Source: Blattamonas nauphoetae (lineage: Eukaryota > Preaxostyla > Oxymonadida). From it: a stretch of DNA of 64,000 nucleotides. The position numbers and the translations under genes are program-made. The notes under the pieces were generated by a model. The model was given only the letters and a program-made list of their open reading frames with translations. It had not been told where the DNA came from and made no database searches. Shown in pieces: positions 31,301 to 41,486 of this stretch (within the stretch, counting starts at the first letter, position 1; each line of letters starts with the position of its first letter). The stretch is taken from positions 1-64,000 of the forward strand of contig JARBJD010000205.1 of assembly GCA_033064195.1 (NCBI GenBank). The letters are read 5' to 3'.

Positions 31301-34149
31301 TCATACATGATGCATTCTCAATTTGGGGCGAGGTCGACAGTGGCGTCATCCCGACCATCCAAATCCAATCCAAACCACTGATTGCCATCGACGGGGTATC
31401 AACAAACTCTGCGAGCCTCGCACTCACTGATCTGGTGTTCGATTTTGCCTCGGAGTGGAATGATTTCGCATTCATTGTGGCTGTGTTTGGAGACTTCTCG
31501 ATGCATCGTTGTGTCATCACCGAGACAACCAACGCACACGGCACCTTCTTTACTCTCTGGTCGGGAGACGCATCATTCCATGACTGCGAGATCAAAGACA
31601 TCAAAGCGGTCGACACCATCCTCAATTTCCCACAACTGTATACTTCTTGTACGATCAACACAATGAAAGTCACGAATTGTGGCCAACACGACTCAAATAC
31701 TCTTTTTCGTTTCTCATCTGGAATGACATCAATAGTAAAACTGGACATGGCAGGATGCGAAGCAGAAGACGCACCGCTCTCCCTCTCATCCTTCAACATC
31801 TACGTTGTCTTCACTGAATGCTCGTGGACAGAGTGTCAGGGTTGGCATTTTGCAGGTGCTCTCTCCCTCCGACCACAGTGGCAGAGCACGATTGTCTTCC
31901 ATCATTGCAGATGGATCGATTGTTCGGTGAAAGACGCGTCGCAACCAACCTGTTTATATATTTATCGACCTTATGTGAATTATATCACAATTTGGATGAC
32001 AAACCTGACATTTGTGAGTTCTGATGCGTCTCAGACGAAACCTTATTTTCTGATGCATGACGTCAGCTTAGGGAATGCCAATCTAGGCTCGTTTTTGTTT
32101 GATTATTGGACAGATCCAAACATGTTCCTCATCCAATCAGATTATCACGACGCACAACCAATCAGTTCGCTCTCTCCTCTCTCATATGTCTCCACTGTGG
32201 TTGCTCCAACTCGCAACGACGAATTATTGTTTGGAATCGACAGTCCGATTTGCGGAACTGAGGAACGACCTTGTGCAACAGTTGGGAGGGCACTGAGTCA
32301 CCTCATGGTTGTGATTGGGGAACAACCGATTGTGTCGATTTGTGATGGTGGGAAGGCTGAGTTTGGGACCAAGATTCAAAATGCGACGATTTGTGGAGAG
32401 GTCAGAAAAGCTCGCCTTGTTCTTCTGCGACACGAAGTGAGTTTGGATGGAACACCGTTCTTCACAACAAGCCAGGGGACGATCGAAAGTGTTGTGATTG
32501 ATCACTCAGCGAGCACAGCAGAAGTGCTGATCAAACACGAACAGTGGCATCTGGACGTGTCGCACGTGCGCTTCTCAACGACAGCGACGACATCACCAAC
32601 GCTGATCTCGGCATCGGCTGGCACAGTTGCACTTCGCTTCGTCTCTTTTGATTCGGCTGTGTTCGTCTCCTCTGCCATCTCCATCGCAACTGTCGCTGAG
32701 TTGTCGATTGTGTCTCTTTCTTCTTTCAACACTTCCTTCCATTCACCTCTGTTGACAATTCGCTCGCTCGACCCCAAAATGTCTCAAGCATCGCTGAGTG
32801 GAATGAACGTCACTCACTTTTCGTTTGGTGGATCGAATGAACTGTTGATTGATGCTCGACAAGCAACTGTCTTGATTTCAGAATGCCATTTCGCTGGCCA
32901 ACCTTTCGTTCCTTCTCGCTGCAACAGTGAAAATCCGAACACGAATCTTGATTTGTCTTTATCAGCCAATCCGCTTGACGGATATTTTGATTCTGAGAAC
33001 CAATCTCGCCATCCGCGCAACAGGATGGTGAGCGACACCAAACCACGATTCTCAAATTCTGTTTGTGTGTGGAGCGAGGGGGGCGTTCGTCTGGAGTATT
33101 GTGTGAGTGAGATCTCGCACTGCTCTTTCGATTCCTTCGCTTCGACTGCGCTGTCGCTGAAAGGAGGGACGACTCTGCTTTCGCACTCTTTCTTTTTCGG
33201 AAATGGGATCTCGTCTTCTCTGCCAACTCGCCGGAACGTTCTTGTTGAAATCGAAGGAAATGTGACGATCCACAACATGACAACAGAACAACAATTGAAT
33301 GGTCTTTGGATTTCGAGTGACAAATCATCGCAGATATGGCAACTAACCACTGACTCGAGTGAACGAGTTCCTTTCGATTCAGTCCTAATGTTCCGTCCAG
33401 TTGTGGAATCTGCGTCGCTGAGTGGAGATGAAGACAAGAGCGAAGTGGTGATTGTGGGTGAGTCTCTGATCCCGTGCAACTTGTTGGTTGTTCTGATTGC
33501 GACGAACACGACGAACGAGACGAGCCGACCGATTGAATGTTCGGATGTGTGGACAGAAGACGGAACAACACTTCGCTGCTCGTTCGACGACACTCGGATG
33601 GCACTGTCGTCGCTGGAGTGGCGGGTGTCTGTGTCGTGTGATGGATTCGAAGCGTGGAACATGCCAGTTGTTCGTCGAACGATTCGAGGCGATGCAAAAG
33701 CGGAATCGCGTGGGAAAGTGTTGATTTCTGTGTCGTCTGTTGTGTTTGGAGTGTTGGGAGTGATTGGAGTGAGTCTGATTGTGTCGATTGTGATTGTGTC
33801 GCAGAAACTGAAGAAAACGAAAGCGACAGTGACCGAATTGAAAGTGCAATCGAGCACGATTGAACTGAGAAACGAATCTCGTCGTTCTCGTCGAACCCAT
33901 CGCCGCAGCCTGTCACGCCACTCCAGACGCGGATCCATTTCGAAATCACTCGATTCTCGTCAAAGCAACTCTTCTTCTTCGTCTTCGCATGAGTCATCAG
34001 TGTTGAACCCGATCGAACTCGCGATTCTCGAAATGAAGTGTGGGCAGGAAGCACTGGATGCGTCAGAGATGGTTGGAAAAGAAGACGAAGCAACGAGCGA
34101 CCTGAATGACCTCGTGGAAGCAACAGATCCCAACAAGACATCTCTCTAA
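28343..34149 (+). CDS. Giant beta-helix surface protein gene carrying two MITEs
   Basis: Three collinear open blocks, 28343-28954, 29483-30414 and 30895-34149, read as one gene of about 1600 residues. Each gap is a discrete inverted-repeat insertion with a target duplication, and the frame matches across both. It begins with a signal-peptide-like MIQVVLILLIEDFA. Two family cysteine motifs appear: DLRCGYGTDQRCLNLIQAI near 31145 and CGTEERPCATVGRAL near 32254. A single transmembrane helix lies at about 33718-33790 (LISVSSVVFGVLGVIGVSLI), followed by a roughly 110-residue basic, Ser/Arg-rich tail and no kinase domain. The first MITE brings an in-frame stop; the second could be spliced out. It is either an inactivated allele or expressed through splicing. 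It is a likely surface adhesin or sensor. Confidence 0.75.
28955..29474. mobile_element. MITE F, hAT-like, 520 bp, perfect 8-bp duplication
   Basis: Its ends are CAGGCATCTGA and, inverted, TCAGAAGCCTG. The flanking 8-mers are both CCCATCAC (28947-28954 and 29475-29482). Several TGGGATCA units lie inside both ends. The interior is AT-rich and non-coding. Without the element and one duplication the surface-protein frame reads through (codons for ISTHHPPFLCV), so the insertion is younger than the gene. Confidence 0.88.
30415..30890. mobile_element. MITE G, Harbinger-like, 476 bp, TAA duplication
   Basis: The ends are inverted repeats of about 39 bp built from two CGGATAAACCCG-type units. The left end starts TAGTCCCCGGATAAACCC and the right end is its imperfect reverse complement (GGGTTTGTCCGGGTACTA). 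TAA borders it on both sides (30412-30414 and 30891-30893), the 3-bp target pattern of PIF/Harbinger elements. A GTAAGT lies 19 bp inside the left end (from 30434) and an AG spans the right border (30893-30894). Removing 30434-30894 joins the two coding blocks in phase 0. Confidence 0.8.
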
Positions 34150-34644
34150 TTCTTTATTTTGCTGTTTTCTTTATTCCTGTGATTTCCATGTTCTGTCAAT
34201 AGTATTCCCAATGCACCCATCTTTCTTCAATCTATCTGTCATCTTATTTGACTTTTAGTTTTTACTCTGAACTATTTGTCCTCGATCATATCAATCGACA
34301 ATCGATTGAGTCTTGTCTATCAGTCAAATCACATTTTTCGACAGGTTTTCGGTCTAATGACTGAATGAACCATGTATCGGGATGTGGACTCGATATCTTT
34401 CCTAGAAGAAGTCAGGGAACGACTCTTTCTCGTTCCATGATTGATCAAACCATGAAACAACTGAACAATTGTCTCAATCCTCTTTATCAATTCACAAGCA
34501 TTTGCCCACTCCACAAATGTTGAACATCATGTGAATCACATCGTCCTAGCGGAGTATCTCTCGCATAATTTGCATATTCAAAAATGACACGATTTTGTGT
34601 TTTGAGATGAAAAACCGAATTGTGTGTCCCGATAAACCATCTGG
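34150..34644. other. Intergenic, nothing recognised
   Basis: AT-rich sequence between the surface-protein stop and the zinc-finger gene. It presumably contains terminator and promoter, but I see no defined motif, repeat or RNA. Confidence 0.5.
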
Positions 34645-35290
34645 ATGTCCTCTGTATGTGATCTACTGATTGTTTCTTGCCCCTCTTTCTTTTGTTATCT
34701 GCCCTTTTCTCCCACTACTGCGAGAATCGCCGTCTTCAATCTGATCACTCTTTTCATCTTTAGTCGTCTCCTCAGGTGACCGGTGTTGCAAAGAAGCGAA
34801 AATACAAGCCGCTTAACAAGACGTATAAATACATTGCAGTGCGATTGAAAACAGAGCTGTGTCTTTCGTTCAGTGAATCTGGTTCGTGTCCGTTTGGTGA
34901 TGTGTGAATCTTGTGATTTTTGTGATTGATTTGATTTTGGAATGTTTGGGCAGAAATGTGCGTATGCTCACGGTTCTGCGGAATTGCGTCCATTTGTTCG
35001 ACCAAACCAGCGAAAAGATATTCCTTGTCCGCAATTCCACAATCCGCCATTCATGTGCCGATATGGAAGGGTATAGTCCGGTTCTCTGTTTGATTCTTTT
35101 GCAGCGTTGTCGATACTCTCACGACACTCCTCTTGAGAGACCAGCCGCACCACCTCCTGCTCCAGTTCCATCGCCAGTCCCTGCCGAACCCGCCCCGGAA
35201 CCTGTCCCATTCCTTCTTCCATTGCCCCCGCCGTCATGTTTGATTGTCAGAAAGCCGCAACGTCCTAATTATCGGAACCGGCGTCATTAA
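34645..35290 (+). CDS. Tandem CCCH zinc-finger protein (TTP-like), four exons
   Basis: Model: join(34645..34653, 34764..34901, 34954..35070, 35105..35290), 149 residues; the introns are 110, 52 and 34 bp, all GT-AG and all in phase. Exon 1 encodes only Met-Ser-Ser. Two CCCH fingers follow: CLSFSESGSCPFGDKCAYAH (C-x8-C-x5-C-x3-H) and CPQFHNPPFMCRYGRRCRYS then H (C-x9-C-x5-C-x3-H). The lead-in YKTELC of TTP-type fingers appears here as LKTELC. The second intron falls inside finger 1 and the third inside finger 2, so splicing is needed for either finger to form. The C-terminus is Pro-rich. Proteins of this type bind AU-rich elements in mRNA 3' ends and promote decay; targets here are unknown. 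Confidence 0.88.
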
Positions 35291-36773
35291 TCGTACGAAC
35301 GCTCCCATCGCGTTCATCCTGCAAATGGGGATGTCATTAACATCATCTGATCTCGTTTTTCAATCATTTCCACATAATTTTTTATATTCTTGTCATGGAA
35401 ATGGATTACCACTTTCTCTCATCTGGGCGATTCTCTTTGAAAGGTCGCAAAACACTATGGTGCGTCCCAAAAAATCATTTTTTGCACAATTACCGTTCAT
35501 CTGTTTAGTCGACAGAAAAAGAGTGAATTACTGGATTTCAAGTAGGATCGCGTTCGATAAAGCCATTTTTTGATCCGGACACTTTTGCACACTTTTTATC
35601 ACAGAACAAGTTGAAAAATGGAGAAATGATGTAAAACAACGTAAAAACCCTATTCTGTGTGAGAGAACCAATACAAATACATCTATTGAAGAAAAAGACG
35701 TGAAAAGTGCGGATCGGAAGATTCGACAAGATTGATGAATTTAGACTTAAGAATTGGAGAGACATATCCAATTAAGGTGGTTTGAGATATAAAGTGAAGG
35801 GAAATTGAGATTGATCTGAATTAGAGGACAAGGAGGACGATCAACAAGTCCGTGTCAGTTTGTGATCTATAAGATGAGAAATTCATGACAAAAGATACAT
35901 GATCGAGTGAAAACAGGAGAAAGCATCAGATAGGTGAACAGGCCAGATTGTTTTCTGCCTGTTAGACACGATCCGTCTCACCTGAAAAAAGTGCTGAGTG
36001 TCTGTCAATGTGAACGAAATAAATGACACAAACCAAAAGAATCGCATGCAATACACGGTATAAGGTCGGTTCAATCATCGATCTGACCGATTAAAGTTGT
36101 TTGATGGAGAATGAGTCACCTGATCTTTGAATTTGTAGAAAAGTGAGTGAAAATGAAAAAAAGAGATAATATAAACCTTCAAGATGGAGATTTTGATTGT
36201 TCCTGGGAGATGAATAGCTTTCTCAACGATCTTTCAAATGTTGACGGAGTTGTAACGCACGCGTCCTTTCATTCAGAATCGCCCATCTCACTTCTTCCCT
36301 CTGCATGAATCGTGTCATTCCTGTCCTGTTTTTCTGTTGTTTCAAAGCTCTGGCGATTGTAAAAGTGGAGTAGACATTGGAGAGAAAGCATGCAGAACGA
36401 GAAATATGCCAGAAAACAGAGTCCAACGGTGGGTGGATCAAAACACCCGAATACTCCGCTGAATACGACCTGATTCTCTCGAGCTTGCTCAGCTAATAAA
36501 CGAGAATATCACCGGAAGGCGTTCGAAACGATAAAATGACACACACCATTCGCAAAAAGGAGGATGGACGGTTGGGGGAAGAACAAGTCATTTTGTTCGG
36601 TTCGTTCCTTTCAGTTCATCAAGAATATCCGTCAGACAATCGGCATAATTAGATCATCGTGGAAATGGTGTTCATTTATCGATGAACATTTGCTGGTGCG
36701 TGTTCGTCCCATACTCAAAGATCCCCGGAAGAAACGATCGAATCACTCTCAAACGGAAACAACAGAAAAGCTC
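35291..36773. other. Gene-poor stretch with scattered relics
   Basis: 35560-35790 is the diverged repeat shared with 6500-6790. 36330-36375 resembles the last intron end and final codons of the p47-like gene (ATTGTAAAAGTGG then a stop), a short internally deleted relic. 36378-36470 resembles 44925-45020 and 39676-39720 (GTGGGTGGATCAAAAC), the sequence that precedes the coiled-coil genes. No intact gene is visible. Confidence 0.45.
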
Positions 36774-39773
36774 ATGAATCCCTCGTCAAATGTTTGCTGT
36801 GTTTTCTCACTCTGAACTATTTTGTTTTGCTACGCTCTCTCCTTCATTCTCTGACAGTCTTCTGAAAAAGTTGAACCTTCCCCGTGGCCTATCAGTGATT
36901 TCTATCTCAGAAATTTGTCCCCTATTGAACTTGGTCGTCTGATCAACAAGCTTGTTGCTTTTCTTCGTGAACAGACCACTCTGACTGCTGATATCGTACA
37001 TCAAACAAAAACCTTCATCGTTGATCTCCAACCGAAAGATCCTTACATTATTTTATTCACATGGCCAACATTCACTCAATCTCTGGATCTCAATCAGTCG
37101 CCTATTCGCTTTGAAACCACGCTTTGGCACATTCTTCTCTCACTCCACAATAATCGTCTCTCAGAGACTGTATTGATGATAACCCAAAATCAATTCTCCA
37201 ATATTTTGGCAGAAGAAATGCAAAAATACTTGGAAAAGGGATTTCTTCGTTCGCTCCTTTCCGCTCTGGATGAACAAAGACTTCTGAAAACACCACTCTC
37301 AGATCCTCTTCACGCTGCGATTTTCTCGTTTTTTGTAAAAATTCTTCGTCGGACGAAATATACAAACATCTCGTTATCTCGTATTCTGGGTCCGCTCGAA
37401 TCACATCTCACTTTACACCTGACACATCCAACCGTAGCAATCTTCCCTGATCAAGCTTCAGAAGACGAAGAAGACATGAATGGGGAATGGAACGGTGAAG
37501 TGCCTCCCATCCTCCTCTTTTTGGAAGGCATTCTGGAGGTTGATGGGAAGAACACGACGACAGTTCAATTTGTGAAGGGACTGGTGATGTCAGCACTCGA
37601 AGCGAGGAGAAAGGAGGGTGTGGTTGTGGAGGGCGTGTCTGTGCCATTGTTGCTGTCCACCCAACTGCACCCTGATCTTGAAGCTGACGAATTGACACCC
37701 ATTCTGGACGCTGCATCATCGTTCATCGTCTCCCACCATTCCCTCTCCACCGCAGACGCAGCTGATATCCTCATCTTCTTGACCATCCTCGAAGCTCTGT
37801 TCTTTCGGAATTCACCTTTCGGCGTTTCTGACGACAAACCAGACGCCCCTCCTCCGATCCAGCGAGCTCTCACAATGTCGATGTCCGACGACTTTAGACA
37901 CAGTCTCGCACGCCTTCTTGTCCTCTCTATTCTGTCTGCCAATCCATACGTCGCGATGACAGGTCGAAACCTCGTTTTCAGATGGACTCAGGTGTGGGAT
38001 CAGAAGTCACTCTCATCGCTTTTGGAGTCTGGAACAGTGAAAACACTGGCCCACGTCTACTCCGAACTTTGCCCTTCTCACTTGAAAAACGAAGTGGCGA
38101 AGGATGATCTGATCACCCATGTGTTTATGCAAACCTTGGACGGACTTGGAGCTCAATTAAACGAAATGGACGAAACGAACGAAAATACATCAAAACTTGA
38201 GCAGTTAGTTGTGGATGAGATTCTCCTCCCAACACGAAAATCTCTTGTTGCCTTTGCTCGAAGGGAATCAACGTTGATGGAGTGGACTTTTGAGCTCGAT
38301 CAAAACAGCAATATGCCGCATCTCATCGAAAGCCTGAAAGAAGTGTGGGAGGAGGTTCGACGGGAAGCCGTTGGAATTGTTGAAAATGAATATTCTTCCA
38401 CTGTTCCCTCTTTTTTGACACTGGACTTGTTTTCGGAGCTGTCGTTCGAATCGATTGCGTCTGCTCTTTCGTCGCTCTCCTCTTTCATCACCGCCAACCC
38501 CTCGCCAGCCGACCCAATTGCATCCTGCGCCGTCCTCTTCCTCCACAAACTCAAAATCGATCTTGGGACCTACATCACTGTCTCCTCGTTTCCAGCGACT
38601 GTCGCTCGAACACTTCCACCCCTTTTTGCCACAGAGAACGAAAAACTGTTAGGCTTCGCTGAGGATCTGCTGAACCAAGCGATTGATGGCATTGGGCTTG
38701 ATCACCCGGAATGGATGGCAGAGAATGGTCTCTTTGTTAATTTGATGGATGTGTTCAGAATGAAGATGGCTGCAGAATCACACCCACATGAAGAGGAATG
38801 CAGGAAAATCGAGACAAGGAACGAGATCAACATGATGTTGACAAGTGCGGTAGTCGACATCATCGTGCTGTCTCTCTCACACTTCACGAGTTCTTCTCGT
38901 TCCAACCCGTTCGATCCAAACGATGCTGACACTGACGCAATCGCTCGAATTGTCCTGGAGAAGATTCTGGAACCATGTGAAGGTTTCATCACTTCTTCAC
39001 TCCGTGCCTGTCTCAACTCATCGCGTCCTCTCAAAGCGTCTGATGACATGATTCGTCTTGTGCAAGCTGCGTGTCAAGTTGAATCCAGATATTCTCTCCT
39101 TTCTGAGTTTGTGGAGCGGAATGGGTTTCATCTCGTGCTGATGAAGGTGTTTGATTCAGCGGAGTCGACGTTCAATCAAGTGTCCGCTCTTTTCGACATC
39201 GATTTTGACCAATTCATCCCAACACACATCGAAGGCCTTGAAGAGACACAACCAGACGTTGTACAAATCACAGAGGTGCAGGGAGGGGGAGATGAGAGAA
39301 CGAAACGATTCTCAGTTCGAGAAATGATGAGAGGGCGAAACGAGGAAGGGTATGAAGATTGTGTTGACCTGTTCGTAACAACCGATGCCGAACTCGACTT
39401 TTCTTCAGAAAAACTTCACACCACAATGATTTTTCTTGGAATGAATGTGGCTGCTTTAGATCCCGGTGGAAAATTCTAGGAAGGAAAGAAAGGCCGAATC
39501 CAGACACAACTTCTAACAATTTTCACTCGTCTTTCAGGACGCTCTGACGATTCTTCGTTGGTTCGTCCAGTCTTTTTGTTCAAGAGCTCACTTCTCTCTC
39601 CTCTTTTGTCAAAATATCTCCAAATGAGCTCGATTTCTTCAGAATCGATATGTCAACCAACATTCGTCCAACAGTGGGAGGATCAAAACAATCCGAAAAC
39701 TCAACAGAATATCATCTACTTCTCTCCAGATCGCTATTTTCAGGGGTGGTCTCATCAATTCTTTGTGAAATAG
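36774..39773 (+). CDS. Long HEAT/ARM-like helical protein (three-exon model)
   Basis: Model: join(36774..36791, 36858..39465, 39538..39773), 953 residues with phases matching. The main exon is one open frame of about 870 codons. It has alternating leucine-rich helices (KGFLRSLLSALDEQRLLKTP; FLEGILEVDGKNTTTVQFVK; DAADILIFLTILEALFFRNS), the pattern of HEAT/ARM solenoids. The first exon (MNPSSN) is inferred from a GTTTGC...CTGACAG intron of 66 bp. If the last 72-bp intron is not used, the protein stops at 39479 after GGKF. If it is used, it gains an end matching sequence repeated elsewhere in this locus (WEDQNNPKTQQNII; FSPDRYF). The function is not recognised. Confidence 0.65.
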
Positions 39774-41116
39774 AACGAAGGAGTGGGTTGATGTCGATAT
39801 GTCGAATGGACAAATTGAGATGAAGTGTGGGTACGATCAAGTGAACAAATGGATTCAACACCATCTCATGTGTTAGTTGCCCAAGAGCATCCCACCAATT
39901 CTACCCTCCCGCACCAAGTCATTAATCTGATTGATGAAGGCCTTGGACAGGAGCAGGAAGACGAACTCAATCAGATGACAGTCGACACGTCCCCACATCC
40001 GAGCCACAACGAATTGTCGATATCGAAAGTGAAGCGACTGCACTCCACAGCGACATCGAGTTCAGAGGAAGACCCAACAGACTGGCCGAACTCGACGAGT
40101 GACGAGAGACAGACATCGAACGACATTCGACCCTTGTTGAAGACACTTGGCAAGAACGACAGAAAGAAGCGTGCCTCTGCCTCCCTTCCGAGCATCACCG
40201 ACGTCATGTCGAGTGCGGGGGACGCTGTCACTCGCGCTCATCACACACTTCTGGAATGTGTGGAGCAACTCCAAAGTGATCTTGAGACATCAAACCAGAT
40301 TGTTGTCGTTCAGCAGGAACAGATTCGCGAACTGAACGAGAAGCTCGAAGCGTCCAACTCAGAGGTCGAGACTCTGAAGACGGAAATTGGAGAGGCAAGA
40401 ACAAGTGTGGACGAACTCCAAAATGAACTCAATTCTGCCCAAAGCGCACATGAAATCCAGATCTCTTCTCTTTCTTCTCAACTCTCTCAGATCTCCGAGG
40501 AACTGCGGCAAGTCCAACAAACGCAGTCGTCACTCTCAACCACTTCGGATCTGCAAGCCAAGCTCGACGAGCTCAACGCTCGAGTGGACGACGAATGCCT
40601 CCGAAAAGGTCAGGAGTTCAGAACTGGGAGTGTGTTTCTCATTCTTTTGAGCCGATTGTGTGAATCTCCAAGAACACATGTATTCTCTTCTTCCTCTTCT
40701 TCAGATTGTCCTCTCCCCTCTCTTGTCGTCTCGCCTCTCTTGTGGCTGATTCAGCTGGTCTCTCTTCTTCTTCTTGTTCATCTCTTCTCTTCTTGTGAAT
40801 CTCTCAAAAGGACGTGTGTATTCTTTCGCATCATTCACACACTTCTTTTCCCAATTGGGTCTTCATCTTTCCGCAGCGGGTTTGCCTCTTGTCTCTCCCA
40901 TCCTGCTCTCCAGATCTTACAAATACAGCATGTATGCCATCGTTCTTGTTCCATCCGTGTTTGCAGAGCAGAAGGGTGTGATTCCATTTTCTTCTCATCT
41001 TGTTGAAGCACTGTCTTCAAATTCATCTAATTCCCACAATAATCTCATCCCATCCACTGCATTTCGTTCCTCAATCTGTGTTCTTCCTCACTCACGTTTT
41101 CGTTTCGAAAATAGGA
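39676..41116. repeat. Left arm of a large inverted duplication
   Basis: This 1.44-kb segment recurs at 46738-48208 in reverse orientation with only scattered differences. The match starts at GTGGGAGGATCAAAACAA and ends just after CGTTTTCGTTTCGAAAAT. It carries the last coding stretch of the HEAT-like gene model, a spacer and nearly all of a coiled-coil gene. Most length differences fall in the predicted intron of that gene. Confidence 0.9.
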
Positions 41117-41157
41117 TTGTTCAGTTGGTTCAAAAAGGCTTGAGTGAGCAACTTTGA
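39849..41157 (+). CDS. Coiled-coil protein, left copy of the inverted duplication
   Basis: Model: join(39849..40608, 40877..41157), 346 residues. The N-terminal 140 residues are polar and disordered (MDSTPSHVLVAQEHPTNSTL onward). Residues of about 140-250 form a coiled coil of heptads (VVVQQEQIRELNEKLEASNS; VETLKTEIGEARTSVDELQN). The intron (GTCAGG...CCGCAG, 268 bp) is inferred because its other copy differs by about 30 bp of insertions there, while both flanking exons are nearly identical. Exon 2 encodes a more hydrophobic end (AGLPLVSPILLSRSYKYSMY). The role is unknown; coiled coils of this kind usually dimerise or act as scaffolds. Confidence 0.65.
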
Positions 41158-41486
41158 TAGAAAAAGATGAGGCGAATGATTCATTTGGCATGTTAATTGG
41201 ATTGGACGTTGCCAATGTTGGACTGGACAATCGACCTCTATTGGACATTCATTTTTAGACTTGCTTCTCTCATCCTCAATTCACTCATTCAATCATTTTC
41301 ACAAAGAAATGACAATAATCACTTAAGAAATAGCGAAATGGAGATAATTTGATCATATTTAGCCAAGTGTGAATCTCGACTTGATCCACCCACCATTGGA
41401 CGTCATTGGACGTGACTGGACATTTCGCTGAAATTTTTTTTCTGAAGTCTACACAATTAGTGCATCCCGTTTATTGAGGTTTTGAC
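41158..41486. repeat. GGAC-rich short repeats near element C
   Basis: TTGGACTGGACAATCGACCT at about 41219 and an ATTGGACGTCATTGGACGTG cluster at about 41395 recur in related form at 43235-43285 and at about 44845-44880 in direct orientation. They do not pair as clean inverted ends. There is no gene here. Confidence 0.4.

Noticed and set aside
32810-34141. Long minus-strand open frame of 443 codons (and a 374-codon one beside it)
   Set aside because: It lies wholly antisense to the beta-helix surface gene, whose frame has a signal peptide, cysteine motifs and a membrane helix. The antisense product is low-complexity Ser/Arg/His with no domain.
36774-39773. Protein kinase or known HEAT protein (importin, condensin) for the long helical gene
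   Set aside because: No kinase motif is present and no repeat signature specific to those families is visible. Only the general alpha-solenoid pattern is supported.
40835-41026. Minus-strand 63-codon frame conserved in both arms of the inverted duplication
   Set aside because: Conservation is explained by the near-identity of the arms. It overlaps exon 2 of the coiled-coil gene on the opposite strand.
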